NCBI GenBank assembly: GCA_022710975.1
Contig: JAKLGA010000007.1
Coordinates: forward strand, 186,001-250,000
DNA length: 64,000 bases
DNA from: Myxococcota bacterium
GTDB lineage: Bacteria; Myxococcota; B64-G9
Reading direction: 5' to 3'
Position numbers and translations under genes: made by a program. The notes beneath the pieces are model-generated. The model was given only the letters and a program-made list of their open reading frames with translations. It had not been told where the DNA came from and ran no database searches. Shown piece after piece: positions 9,183 through 19,765 of the stretch. Position 1 is the stretch's first letter; every line of letters begins with the position of its first letter.

Positions 9183-9194
9183 AGAAAGCTTTCT
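9183..9194. promoter_or_regulatory. Perfect 12-bp palindrome, possible operator
   Basis: AGAAAGCTTTCT is a perfect palindrome located 35-46 nt upstream of the start of the molybdopterin oxidoreductase gene (minus strand). It sits in a 139-nt intergenic stretch. It is unusually AT-rich for this region, and its position is right for an operator. No regulator can be named. Confidence 0.25.
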
Positions 9195-9287
9195 GTGAGG
9201 GCAGGAAGGCCCCAGAGGGGGGGCGGCGACAGCCGAGCAGTCCCAGGGGTGAGGGAGGGGGCCTCCGGCGCTCGGCGGATCTCCGGG

Positions 9288-10052
9288 TCAGGCGACGGTG
9301 TAACCGCCGTCCACGCACAGCACCTGGCCGGTCACGTAGGCGGCCTCGTCGGAGGCCAGGAACACGACCGCGCCGGCGATCTCGGCGGGCTGGGCGTAGC
9401 GTTTCTGGGCGGTGTGGTCGGTGAACACCTTGACGATGTCCGGGCTGCCCACCAGCGCCGAGGCGAACTTCGTGTCCACCAGGCCCGGGGCCACGGCGTT
9501 GACCCGGATGTGGAACGGCGCCAGCTCGACCGCCAGCGTCTGGGTCATGGAGATGATGGCCGCCTTGGTCAGGCCGTAGACGCCCTGCAGCGGCGCGGCG
9601 CGCAGGCCGAGGATGCTGGCCACGTTCACGATCACGCCGGGCTTCTCGCCGTCGCGCCAGCGCCGGGCCACGCGCCGGGTGAGCTCGAACGGCCCGCGGA
9701 CGTTCACCTCGAAGGTCTTCTGCCAGGCGGCCTCCTCGACGTCCAGCATGGGCCCGAAGTAGGGGTTGGTGGCGGCGTTGTTCACCAGCACGTCGGGCAC
9801 GCCGATCTCCTCGAACACCGAGGAGGTGAGCTCCTCGATCTGATCCAGCTCGCCCAGGTGGCACACGCAGGCGTGCACCGGCCCGGGGCCGGCCGCGGCG
9901 ATGCGCACCTTGGCCGCCTCCAGCCCGTCCAGTTTCCGCGAGGCGATGATCACCCGCGCGCCCTCGCGCACGCAGGCGGTGGCGATGGCCTCGCCGATCC
10001 CCCGGCTGCCGCCGGTCACCAGGCACAGCTTGCCCTGCAATCTGCTGCTCAT
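9288..10052 (-). CDS. Classical SDR oxidoreductase (FabG/3-hydroxyacyl- or hydroxysteroid-type)
   Basis: 254 residues from the ATG at 10052, chosen because GGGAGGAATC lies directly upstream; an upstream in-frame ATG lacks a site. TGGSRGIG at 13-20, NNAA at 91-94, S146, Y159 and K163 form a complete SDR active site. The C-terminus (VTGQVLCVDGGYTV) is the typical FabG-like ending. The neighbouring epimerase-like, EthD and FAD genes suggest a role in oxidation of an alicyclic or steroid substrate. The 3beta-HSD-like gene upstream ends 31 nt away on the same strand, so cotranscription is likely. Confidence 0.88.
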   Translation of the reverse strand: MSSRLQGKLCLVTGGSRGIGEAIATACVREGARVIIASRKLDGLEAAKVRIAAAGPGPVHACVCHLGELDQIEELTSSVFEEIGVPDVLVNNAATNPYFGPMLDVEEAAWQKTFEVNVRGPFELTRRVARRWRDGEKPGVIVNVASILGLRAAPLQGVYGLTKAAIISMTQTLAVELAPFHIRVNAVAPGLVDTKFASALVGSPDIVKVFTDHTAQKRYAQPAEIAGAVVFLASDEAAYVTGQVLCVDGGYTVA

Positions 10053-10083
10053 GATTCCTCCCATGCTCGACGTCAGGCCCACG

Positions 10084-11178
10084 CTAGCAGGTCTTCCGGT
10101 AGTGGGCGATGGTCTCGGCGAAGGCCTCGGCCTCGGTGCACACCGGGGCGTAGCCCAGCAACCGCTCGGCCTTGTCGGTGCGGTAGGTGTGGTCCTGGCA
10201 CACGAAGGCCACCCCGTAGCGCGAGATCTTGGGGGTCAGGGTGACGAGCGGCTTCAGCGCCCGCGCCACGGCCTCGTTGAGCACCCCCAGCCCGTAGGCG
10301 AGCGGCCGGGGCACCGCCAGCCACCAGGGTAGCACGCGCCGGTCGAGCGCCCTCAGCACGGGCTCGAAGAAGTCGAAGAAGTTCCGGGCCGGGTAGTCGG
10401 TGGCGTAGAAGGCCTGCCCGCTCACCCCGGGCCGGCCCTCCAGCAGCGCGCGCGCGGCCAGCAGCAGCAGGTGGGCCGCGTTTTCCACGTAGATGCCCTG
10501 GAAACGGGCCTTGCCGTCGCCCATGCGCGGCAGGGGGAAGCGCCGGGAGAGCTCCAGCAGGGACTCCAGGTGGTAGGCGTCCCCGCCGCCCCAGATGCTG
10601 GTCGGGCGCACGACCGCGACCCCGAGGCTCGTCTGGCCGCCCGGCCCGGGCCGGGCCAGCGCCCGGCCAGCCGCGCCCAGCGCGAGCTGCTCGGACTCGG
10701 CCTTGCTCTGGCAGTAGGTGTTCGGGTAGCTCTGCGGGTAGGGCAGCGACTCGTCCCCGTCGCAGATGGGACCGCCGTGGTGCACGGCGTCCTCGCTCGA
10801 GCAGTGCACCAGCGCGGGCACGCCCTCGGCCAGGCAGGCCTCCAGCACGTGGCGGGTGCCGTCCACGTTCACCGCCCGGACCAGCGCGGCCGGGCGCACG
10901 CCCCAGTCGATCAGCGCGGCCAGGTGCAGCACCGCGTCCGCCCCGGCGCAGGCCCGGCGCACGGCGGCCGCGTCGCGCACGTCGCAGGCCAGCGGCACGA
11001 GGCGCGGGCCGCCGGCCGGCACGTCCGGCAGGCCCGCCTCCGGCCGGAGGTCGAGCACGCGCACCTCGCGTGGCGCGAGCACCGGCGCGCCCCGCGGCCG
11101 GCAGAGCGCCCGCACCACCGCCCGCCCCAGGAACCCCGCCCCGCCCGTCACCACCAGCACCGGACCCGCGTCGCCCAT
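10084..11178 (-). CDS. NAD-dependent epimerase / 3beta-hydroxysteroid dehydrogenase family (extended SDR)
   Basis: 364 residues from the ATG at 11178, which has GGAGG about 10 nt upstream. TGGAGFLG at 11-18 is the extended-SDR glycine motif; S127 and Y155-x3-K159 complete the active site. The acidic HLAALIDWG segment and the long C-terminal helical part match 3beta-HSD/isomerase and sterol-4alpha-carboxylate 3-dehydrogenase-like proteins. The family oxidises a 3beta-hydroxyl on sterols or reduces related ketones. It is divergent from the EthD/FAD gene pair at 11293-13604. A nucleotide-sugar role cannot be excluded. Confidence 0.78.
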   Translation of the reverse strand: MGDAGPVLVVTGGAGFLGRAVVRALCRPRGAPVLAPREVRVLDLRPEAGLPDVPAGGPRLVPLACDVRDAAAVRRACAGADAVLHLAALIDWGVRPAALVRAVNVDGTRHVLEACLAEGVPALVHCSSEDAVHHGGPICDGDESLPYPQSYPNTYCQSKAESEQLALGAAGRALARPGPGGQTSLGVAVVRPTSIWGGGDAYHLESLLELSRRFPLPRMGDGKARFQGIYVENAAHLLLLAARALLEGRPGVSGQAFYATDYPARNFFDFFEPVLRALDRRVLPWWLAVPRPLAYGLGVLNEAVARALKPLVTLTPKISRYGVAFVCQDHTYRTDKAERLLGYAPVCTEAEAFAETIAHYRKTC

Positions 11179-11240
11179 GGCCTCCACCTCCGGGCGCCCA
11201 TCCTCCCCCGAAGGCCGGGGCGTCTTCAAGATCCATGAGG

Positions 11241-11270
11241 CTTTCCTCGGGCCGCCGGTTGCGCTACAAG
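11241..11270 (+). promoter_or_regulatory. Possible promoter (CTTTCC, 18 nt, TACAAG) before 11293
   Basis: CTTTCC (11241-11246) and TACAAG (11265-11270) with an 18-nt spacer. The segments GGCTTTCCT and TGCGCTA occur with identical spacing before the gene at 663. The following leader contains AGGGAGGTGCGAG, a good ribosome binding site for the ATG at 11293. Confidence 0.3.
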
Positions 11271-11292
11271 CGAGGGTCCAGGGAGGTGCGAG

Positions 11293-11976
11293 ATGCCCAA
11301 GTGGATGTTCATCTGGAACCCGCCCCGCGGAACCCCGTTGCAGGGCTTCGCCGAGGATGCCCGCGAGCAAGTCTCCGAGAAGGTGCGCGGCCTGGGCGCC
11401 CAGGAGCTCGGCCTGCACGTCACCGCCGAGCCGCCTCCGCGCGCCGGCGTGATCCCCTTCAAGCGCCGCCCGCTGGCCGTGGTTTCCGTGCGCGGGGAGG
11501 ACGTCGCGCTGGGGGCCCTGGCCGGCGATCGCCTGGACGATCTGCCCGGGGCCTGGGCCGGCTACCGGGTCGAGGAGGCCGTGCCGGTGGCCCGCACGCG
11601 CACCTGGGGGATCGGCGAGCGCGCGCCCGGGGCCTGCCTGCTGACCATCTTCCGGCGCCACCCGCGCCTCGATCGCGAGGCCTTCCTGCAGGAGTGGCAC
11701 GGCAAGCACACGCCCATGTCGCTCGAGATCCACCCCTTGTGGAGCTACGTGCGCAACACCGTCACCGAGATCCTGCTGCCCGGCTCGCCGCCCTGGGACG
11801 GGCTGGTGACCGAGTCCTTCCGCGAGCCCGGGGAACTGCTGAACCCGCTGCGGCTCTTCGGCGGGCCGCTCAAGGCGCCGCTGAACATGGCCCGGGTGGG
11901 GATGCACATCTCGCGCTTCATGGATCTCCGCGGCATGGAGAACTTCCTGGTGGGCGAGTGGGACCTGGAGCCCTGA
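11293..11976 (+). CDS. EthD-domain protein (dimeric alpha/beta barrel)
   Basis: 227 residues. Residues ~115-140 (LLTIFRRHPRLDREAFLQEW followed by HGKHTP) carry the EthD signature of an FxxxW..H helix following a beta strand; the N-terminal half looks like a second ferredoxin-like unit with weaker conservation. EthD-type proteins accompany cytochrome P450 and other catabolic enzymes and are thought to be small isomerases, cyclases or stabilisers. It is followed after 2 nt by the FAD dehydrogenase, so the pair is cotranscribed. Its exact function is unknown. Confidence 0.75.
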   Translation: MPKWMFIWNPPRGTPLQGFAEDAREQVSEKVRGLGAQELGLHVTAEPPPRAGVIPFKRRPLAVVSVRGEDVALGALAGDRLDDLPGAWAGYRVEEAVPVARTRTWGIGERAPGACLLTIFRRHPRLDREAFLQEWHGKHTPMSLEIHPLWSYVRNTVTEILLPGSPPWDGLVTESFREPGELLNPLRLFGGPLKAPLNMARVGMHISRFMDLRGMENFLVGEWDLEP

Positions 11977-11978
11977 GC

Positions 11979-13604
11979 ATGCACGCCGACGCGCTCCCCG
12001 CCGAGGGCTCCTGGGACGTGGTGGTGGTGGGCTTCGGCGCCGCCGGGGCCTCGGCCGCGCTGCAGGCGGCCGAGGAGGGCGCGCGGGTGCTCGTGCTCGA
12101 GCGCTTCGACGGCGGCGGCTCGACCCGCCGCTGCGGCGGGGTGATCTACGCCGGGGGCGGCACGCCGGCCCAGCGCGCGGCGGGCTTCGCCGACCGGCCC
12201 GAGCACATGCTGGCCTACCTGAGGCGGGAGACGCGCGGGGAGGCGGACCCGGAGGCGCTGGAGGCCTTCTGCGCGCGCAGCCGGGTGGATCTGGCCTGGC
12301 TGGCCGCCCACGGGCTCGACTTCCCCACCGCCTTCCACCCGCACAAGTCCGTGGTCCCCCCGGAGGGGACCGGGCTGTACTACTCGGGCAACGAGCACGG
12401 CGGCCCGCCCCCGCAGGCGCCGCGCGGGCACCTGCCGGACGGCCACGGCCAGCGCGGCAAGGAGATCTTCGCCGGGCTGGCGCGGGCGGTGCGCACCGCC
12501 GGGATCGAGGTGCGCACCCGCCACCGCGTCACCCGGCTGCTGCGGGACGGGGCGGGGCGGGTGACCGGCGTGGAGGCCCTGCGCCTGCCCGGCGCCGGGC
12601 CCGCGGCGGCCGCACACGACGCGCTGTTCGGGGCGGCGCTCGCCTCGCGCGCGGCCATGGGGCCGCTCGGGGCCTTCGAGCGCAGGCTCGGCCGTCCGAC
12701 GACCTTCGGCGCGCGCGGCGGGGTGGTGCTGGCTGCGGGCGGGTTCGCCTTCGACGTGCGCATGCTCGCGGAGTACGCGCCCGCCTTCCGGGGCTGCATG
12801 CCGCTCGGCACGCCCGGCGACGACGGCGCCGGCATCCGCCTGGGGGCGGAGGCCGGGGGGGCCCTGGACGCCATGGACCGCTGCGCCGCCTGGCGCTTCA
12901 TGTACCCGCCCGAGGCGTTCCTGCGGGGCGTGCTGGTCAACGCCCGCGGCGAGCGCTTCTGCGACGAGAGCCAGTACGGGGCGACCGTCGGTCGGAACAT
13001 CTCCGAGCAGCCCGGCGGGCACGCCTGGCTCGTCGTGGACGCGGCCGTGGTGCGCGCGGTGCGCGCCGAGGCCGCGGCGGACGAGCGCCTGCGCGATCGG
13101 CCGCTCGGCGAGCTCGTGCGCGGCCAGGCCAACGATCTCGTGTTCCGCAAGCTGTCGACCGCGCTCAACCTGGCCGTGAACCGCCGCAAGGCGCGGACCG
13201 CGGCAGGGCTCGAGCGGGCCTGCGGCCTGCCCGTGGGCGCGCTCGAGCGCACGCTGGCCGAGCACAACGCCCGGGCGCACGCGGGCGGCCCGGATCCGTT
13301 CGGCAAGCCCGCCGCGCTGCTCACGCCGCTCGAGGAGCCGCCCTTCCTGGCCATCGTGTGCGACCTCGACAGCAAGCTCTTCCTGGGCCCGTGCTTCACC
13401 CTGGGCGGGCTGCGGACCCACGCGCTCAGCGGCGCGGTGCTGGACGCGCAGCGCGCCCCCATCCCGGGGCTGTACGCGGCCGGGCGCAACGCCGTGGGGC
13501 TGTGCACCGGTGGCTACGTGAGCGGCCTGTCCATCGCCGACTGCGTGTTCGCCGGCCGCAACGCCGGCCGCAGCGCGGCCCGCGCCGTCACTGCGCCGAC
13601 TTGA
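11979..13604 (+). CDS. FAD-dependent dehydrogenase related to 3-ketosteroid-delta1-dehydrogenase / fumarate reductase flavoprotein
   Basis: 541 residues from the ATG at 11979. The FAD dinucleotide fold is clear: VVGFGAAG at 17-23 and acidic E41 at the end of beta-2, with the C-terminal FAD-contact block GLYAAGRNAVG and GGYVSGLSIADCVFAGR. This architecture (FAD_binding_2 with an inserted catalytic cap) covers KstD, flavocytochrome c fumarate reductase and urocanate reductase. The fumarate-reductase heme and twin-Arg features are not evident, and the neighbours are SDR/3beta-HSD-like, so steroid or related ring dehydrogenation is favoured. The 3' end overlaps the convergent AgmX-type gene by 17 nt. 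Confidence 0.8.
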   Translation: MHADALPAEGSWDVVVVGFGAAGASAALQAAEEGARVLVLERFDGGGSTRRCGGVIYAGGGTPAQRAAGFADRPEHMLAYLRRETRGEADPEALEAFCARSRVDLAWLAAHGLDFPTAFHPHKSVVPPEGTGLYYSGNEHGGPPPQAPRGHLPDGHGQRGKEIFAGLARAVRTAGIEVRTRHRVTRLLRDGAGRVTGVEALRLPGAGPAAAAHDALFGAALASRAAMGPLGAFERRLGRPTTFGARGGVVLAAGGFAFDVRMLAEYAPAFRGCMPLGTPGDDGAGIRLGAEAGGALDAMDRCAAWRFMYPPEAFLRGVLVNARGERFCDESQYGATVGRNISEQPGGHAWLVVDAAVVRAVRAEAAADERLRDRPLGELVRGQANDLVFRKLSTALNLAVNRRKARTAAGLERACGLPVGALERTLAEHNARAHAGGPDPFGKPAALLTPLEEPPFLAIVCDLDSKLFLGPCFTLGGLRTHALSGAVLDAQRAPIPGLYAAGRNAVGLCTGGYVSGLSIADCVFAGRNAGRSAARAVTAPT

Positions 13605-16600
13605 AGACCAGCGGGTAGGTCACGTTCACCACCCCGCCGCCCTTGGGCGCGGGGAAGCGCAGGCGCTGGAAGACCTTCTGCACGCAGCCCGCGACCGCCG
13701 GGCTCTTCAGCTCGTCGTCCACGATCTCGGCCCGGCTGACCTGGCCCTCCGGGCCGATGACGAACTTCACCTTGAGCTTACCCTCGAGCTTGGGGTCCCG
13801 GAGCAGCTCCTTCTCGTAGCAGTAGCGCACCTGCGCCTGGTGCTGCTTGATCACCCGGCGGATGATCTCCTTGGGCAGGGGGCCGGTCAGGAGCGGGCCA
13901 CCCGCCTGGACCACGGGCTGCTTGCCCAGCCGCCCGGTCCCCAGCCCGCGGCCCGTCAGGCAGTCCCGGCAGCCCAGTCCCCCGAGGCCGCCGACCCCCT
14001 CACCGTCGAGGCTGCCTAGCGCGCTGCTCAGGCCTCCACCGTCCCCGCCCCTCAGCAGGTCGAGCATGCCGCCGGCGCGTTGGACCGCCGCTTGCCCGCT
14101 GCCGAAGGCCCGGTCGTAGCGGGCCTGGTCCGTGGGCCCAAGGATCACCTTGCGCGGCTGGTGACGCCCCCTGCAGGCCAGCGCCCCGGCCAGCGCGGCC
14201 ACGTCCTCCCAGGGGGTGTCCGGGGCCGGATCGAGGTAGACCGGCGCCTCCGCGAGCCCGACCCGGGCGAGCTGGTCGACGGCGAAGCCCGCGTCCACGC
14301 ACGGCCGGTCCTCGGGGCAGGTGGCCACCGGCGCGGGGCTGGCCGACTCGCCGCCACCCACCACCTCCAGCCGGCCGCCCGGGCCGACCCGGACCAGGCC
14401 GCAGTCGTCCGGGCCGAGCGCCTGGCGACCCTCCTCCGCGGGGATGATGAAGCGGGCGAAGCGATCCTCCGCCGCGGGTGCCCACAGGCTCTCGGTCGCG
14501 GCCGCCGGCCGGCCGTCGATGCCCATGCGCGACGCGGGCGGCGGCGCCGCCGGCGCGGCCGCCGCGGGCGCGGGGCCGGCCGGGAGCTCCACGCTCACGC
14601 CCTGGTTGCCCCCGTCGCCGGCCACGGCCAGGACGAGCAGGCGCGTCCCCGGCCCGGCCAGGGTTCGCAGGACCTCGAGGGCCTGGCCAGCCAGTGCCCG
14701 GCGATCCGCGGCCAGCCCGAACGGCCCATCGCCCGGAGGCGGCAGCGCGGGCGTCGCGCCCCCGGCCGGGAGCCGGGCGAGCTTCCAGCCCTGCAGGCCG
14801 GTCCCGCACACGGTCTCGACCCTGGGGAGCTCGAGCCGCGGCGTCTCCGAGAGCCTGGCCTTGCGCGCGCAGGCCTCCTCCACGCCCTGCTCGCAGCCGA
14901 TCGCCAGGACCCGCGCGAGCTCGTCCTGGCGCAGCTCGCCCTCGTGGAGATCGGCGATCGCCAGGAACAGGCTGCGCTGCAAGCGGCGCGCCTGCTGCTC
15001 GGTCTCCGGCTCGGCCAGGGCGCAGGGGAGCTGCCGGCTGGCCTCCTCCATGGCCCGGGCCAGCACCAGCCCCTTCTGCGACGGGTCCACCGCGGCCAGC
15101 GCGCGGAAGCCCTCGGTCATGCCGCGGGTCACCCCGGCCAGGCACACGGCCCCGCGCCCCGCCGCCGCCCGGGCGCCCGGCGACTCCCAGGCCCACACGG
15201 CCCCCTCGGCGCCCCAGGCCGGCGCCTCCCCCTCGGCGGGCGGGCCGAGCACCGCCTCGCCCTGCAGCCAGCGGCCCTGCAGCCGGCTCCAACCGCGCAG
15301 GCCGCCGAGCCGCGCCAGGATCGCGGCCGCCTCGGGCGCCTCGCCCCGCAGTCCGTCGGCCAGGCCGCGGAGATCCAGACGCACCTCGCCCAGCAACCCA
15401 TGCCCCGCCGGCCCGTCCTCGACGGCGGGCTCCGGGCCACGGAACACCCGCTCGGCCGACTCGTTCAGGCCGAACCACACCCGGGTGTCCTCCGGCCGGA
15501 CCTCGGTGCGCCACAGGACGCCCAGCCCCGCCCGGGCCCCGGCCTCGCGCAGCTCGCCCACCGCCCGCTCCAGGGCCGCGAGGTTCACGCCCACGGGCAG
15601 GCTGGCCACCGCGACCACCGCCGGGGCGGTCGCCAGCCCGGCCGGCAGCGACCCCACGGCCAGGCCCAGGCCGCGCGGCAGGGGGATGGGGAGGTCGGCC
15701 GGCAGGAAGCGCCACAGCGCCTTCAGCAGCCCCAGCGGCGCACGCAGGCCGAAGTGCAGCATGCAGAAGCCGCCGCACTCCTGCACCCGCCGGGCGAGCT
15801 CCTCCATGTCCTTCGCGTCCGCCAGCCCGGGCGGCAGCTCGGCCGCGGCCACGGCCGCGGCGAGATCCAGCCGCATCCACGAGCTCAGGCTGGCCTGCGG
15901 CAGCTCGGCCGCGGGCAGGCGCGCGCCGCCCTCCAGGCCGCGGGCCCACACGCGCGCGCCCTGCTCGGTGAGCGACAGCACGCTGGCCAGGCGGACGCGC
16001 GGCCCGGCCTGGGCGTCCGCGCCCGGGGCCACGCCCAGCGACCAGGCCCAGTCGTCGATCTCGACGCCGCGCGGATCCATCGCCAGGTAACCCTGGCTGA
16101 CCTCCGCGAGCCCGGCCGCCAGCAGCATGGCCCGGTAGGACGGGTCGGCGAAGCGCACCGCCTGGGCCACCTTCGAGGTACCCACCTGGCCGCCCACGTC
16201 GCGTAGCCACCAGGGGCGGAACCACAGGGTGAGCAGCTCCTGACGGCTCGCGGCGAACAGCAGCGCCGGGGTGAGCGGCCCCTCCCGCGGCGGCGGGGGC
16301 GCCAGCAGGGCCGCCACGGCCTCCAGGCGCGCCTCGGGCGAGGCGAACACGCGGGTGTCGGCCTGCAGGATCTCCACCCGCACCCAGCGCGCCTCGGGCA
16401 CCAGCAGGAGCAGGCTGGCCTCCTCGCCCGGCAGGCGCAGCACCTGGCCGCCCCGCAGGCCGGGCAGCGCGCGGGCCTCGGAGTCGGCCGCGAGCCCGAG
16501 CGGGGCGAGCGCCTCCAGCAGCCCTCCCAGCAGCGCGCGGCTGTCGGTGGCCGGGATGAGCACCCGGTGCCGCAGCCCGCTCGTGCCCAGGGCGGCGGCC

Positions 16601-17034
16601 TCCAGCATCAGCGCCCGGGCGGCCAGCACCGAGTCGTCCACGCTCGGCTCGAACAGCGCCAGCGCGAGCGGCCGCGCGGGGTCCCAGCCGGGCAGCACGC
16701 CCGTGAGCCCCGCGGGCCGCTGGCCGAGGGCCAGCTCCGCCAGCTCGCCCGCGGCGGCCCACAGGTCGGGCTGCGCCAGGATCCGCTCGGCCTCGGGGAG
16801 GCTCTGCCCCCGCAGCAGGTCCGCCGCGGCCCGCGCGCCCTCGGTCCAGGCCGACGGACGCACCAGCGCCACCACGAGCGCCCGATCGCCGGCGGCCCGC
16901 AGGAGCTCGAGCGCGGCGGGCTCGGCCGTCTCGGCCAGGAGCTCGGCGGGATCGGCCGGCCGCTTCGGGCACCCGGACAGGACGAGCGCCAGCAGGACGG
17001 ACCAGGCCACGGACGACAGGCAACGCGTGGGCAT
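13588..17034 (-). CDS. Large lipoprotein with C-terminal AgmX/PglI (TonB-C-like) domain
   Basis: 1148 residues from the ATG at 17034, selected for AAAGGAG 7 nt upstream. The N-terminus is a lipoprotein signal (LVLSGC). The long middle (~30-750) is Ala/Leu-rich with recurring patterns of DUF3352-like surface proteins. A Pro/Ala linker follows, then a paired-Cys region (CRDC). The last ~90 residues (HQAQVRYCYEKELLRDP, GKLKVKFVIGPEGQV) are an AgmX/PglI C-terminal domain, a TonB-C-like module frequent in myxobacteria and tied to gliding and envelope functions. It is divergent from glgP. The exact role is unknown. Confidence 0.8.
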   Translation of the reverse strand: MPTRCLSSVAWSVLLALVLSGCPKRPADPAELLAETAEPAALELLRAAGDRALVVALVRPSAWTEGARAAADLLRGQSLPEAERILAQPDLWAAAGELAELALGQRPAGLTGVLPGWDPARPLALALFEPSVDDSVLAARALMLEAAALGTSGLRHRVLIPATDSRALLGGLLEALAPLGLAADSEARALPGLRGGQVLRLPGEEASLLLLVPEARWVRVEILQADTRVFASPEARLEAVAALLAPPPPREGPLTPALLFAASRQELLTLWFRPWWLRDVGGQVGTSKVAQAVRFADPSYRAMLLAAGLAEVSQGYLAMDPRGVEIDDWAWSLGVAPGADAQAGPRVRLASVLSLTEQGARVWARGLEGGARLPAAELPQASLSSWMRLDLAAAVAAAELPPGLADAKDMEELARRVQECGGFCMLHFGLRAPLGLLKALWRFLPADLPIPLPRGLGLAVGSLPAGLATAPAVVAVASLPVGVNLAALERAVGELREAGARAGLGVLWRTEVRPEDTRVWFGLNESAERVFRGPEPAVEDGPAGHGLLGEVRLDLRGLADGLRGEAPEAAAILARLGGLRGWSRLQGRWLQGEAVLGPPAEGEAPAWGAEGAVWAWESPGARAAAGRGAVCLAGVTRGMTEGFRALAAVDPSQKGLVLARAMEEASRQLPCALAEPETEQQARRLQRSLFLAIADLHEGELRQDELARVLAIGCEQGVEEACARKARLSETPRLELPRVETVCGTGLQGWKLARLPAGGATPALPPPGDGPFGLAADRRALAGQALEVLRTLAGPGTRLLVLAVAGDGGNQGVSVELPAGPAPAAAAPAAPPPASRMGIDGRPAAATESLWAPAAEDRFARFIIPAEEGRQALGPDDCGLVRVGPGGRLEVVGGGESASPAPVATCPEDRPCVDAGFAVDQLARVGLAEAPVYLDPAPDTPWEDVAALAGALACRGRHQPRKVILGPTDQARYDRAFGSGQAAVQRAGGMLDLLRGGDGGGLSSALGSLDGEGVGGLGGLGCRDCLTGRGLGTGRLGKQPVVQAGGPLLTGPLPKEIIRRVIKQHQAQVRYCYEKELLRDPKLEGKLKVKFVIGPEGQVSRAEIVDDELKSPAVAGCVQKVFQRLRFPAPKGGGVVNVTYPLVFKSAQ

Positions 17035-17139
17035 GGGGAGCTCCTTTCGGGCCATCCTTGCAAGTAGACGGACCCTTTTCAACCCTGCCCGCGTGTGCTC
17101 TACTGCACGGCGGAACACACAGAACCAGCGAGGTGAGCG

Positions 17140-19623
<2,484 letters not shown>

Positions 19624-19708
19624 CGCCGCCGGCCTGTGCCCCCACGGCCCGCGACGTGCGATTTCGCACGATCCCCTTGACAGCAAAGGCGTTTCGAAGT
19701 TTCTCCCA

Positions 19709-19737
19709 TTGACCGGCGGTGCCCGGGTGGGCTACTC
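19709..19737 (+). promoter_or_regulatory. Candidate promoter of the isoprenoid operon
   Basis: TTGACC at 19709-19714, a 17-nt spacer and CTACTC at 19732-19737 precede the GTG start at 19766 by a short leader containing GGGAGGAGGAG. A second TTGACA (19677-19682) lacks a plausible -10. The TTGAC plus TA-rich pattern matches other candidate promoters in the window, for example at 26932, 45149 and 57058. Confidence 0.4.
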
Positions 19738-19765
19738 CTCGGCTGTCCCGGGAGGAGGAGAGCGC

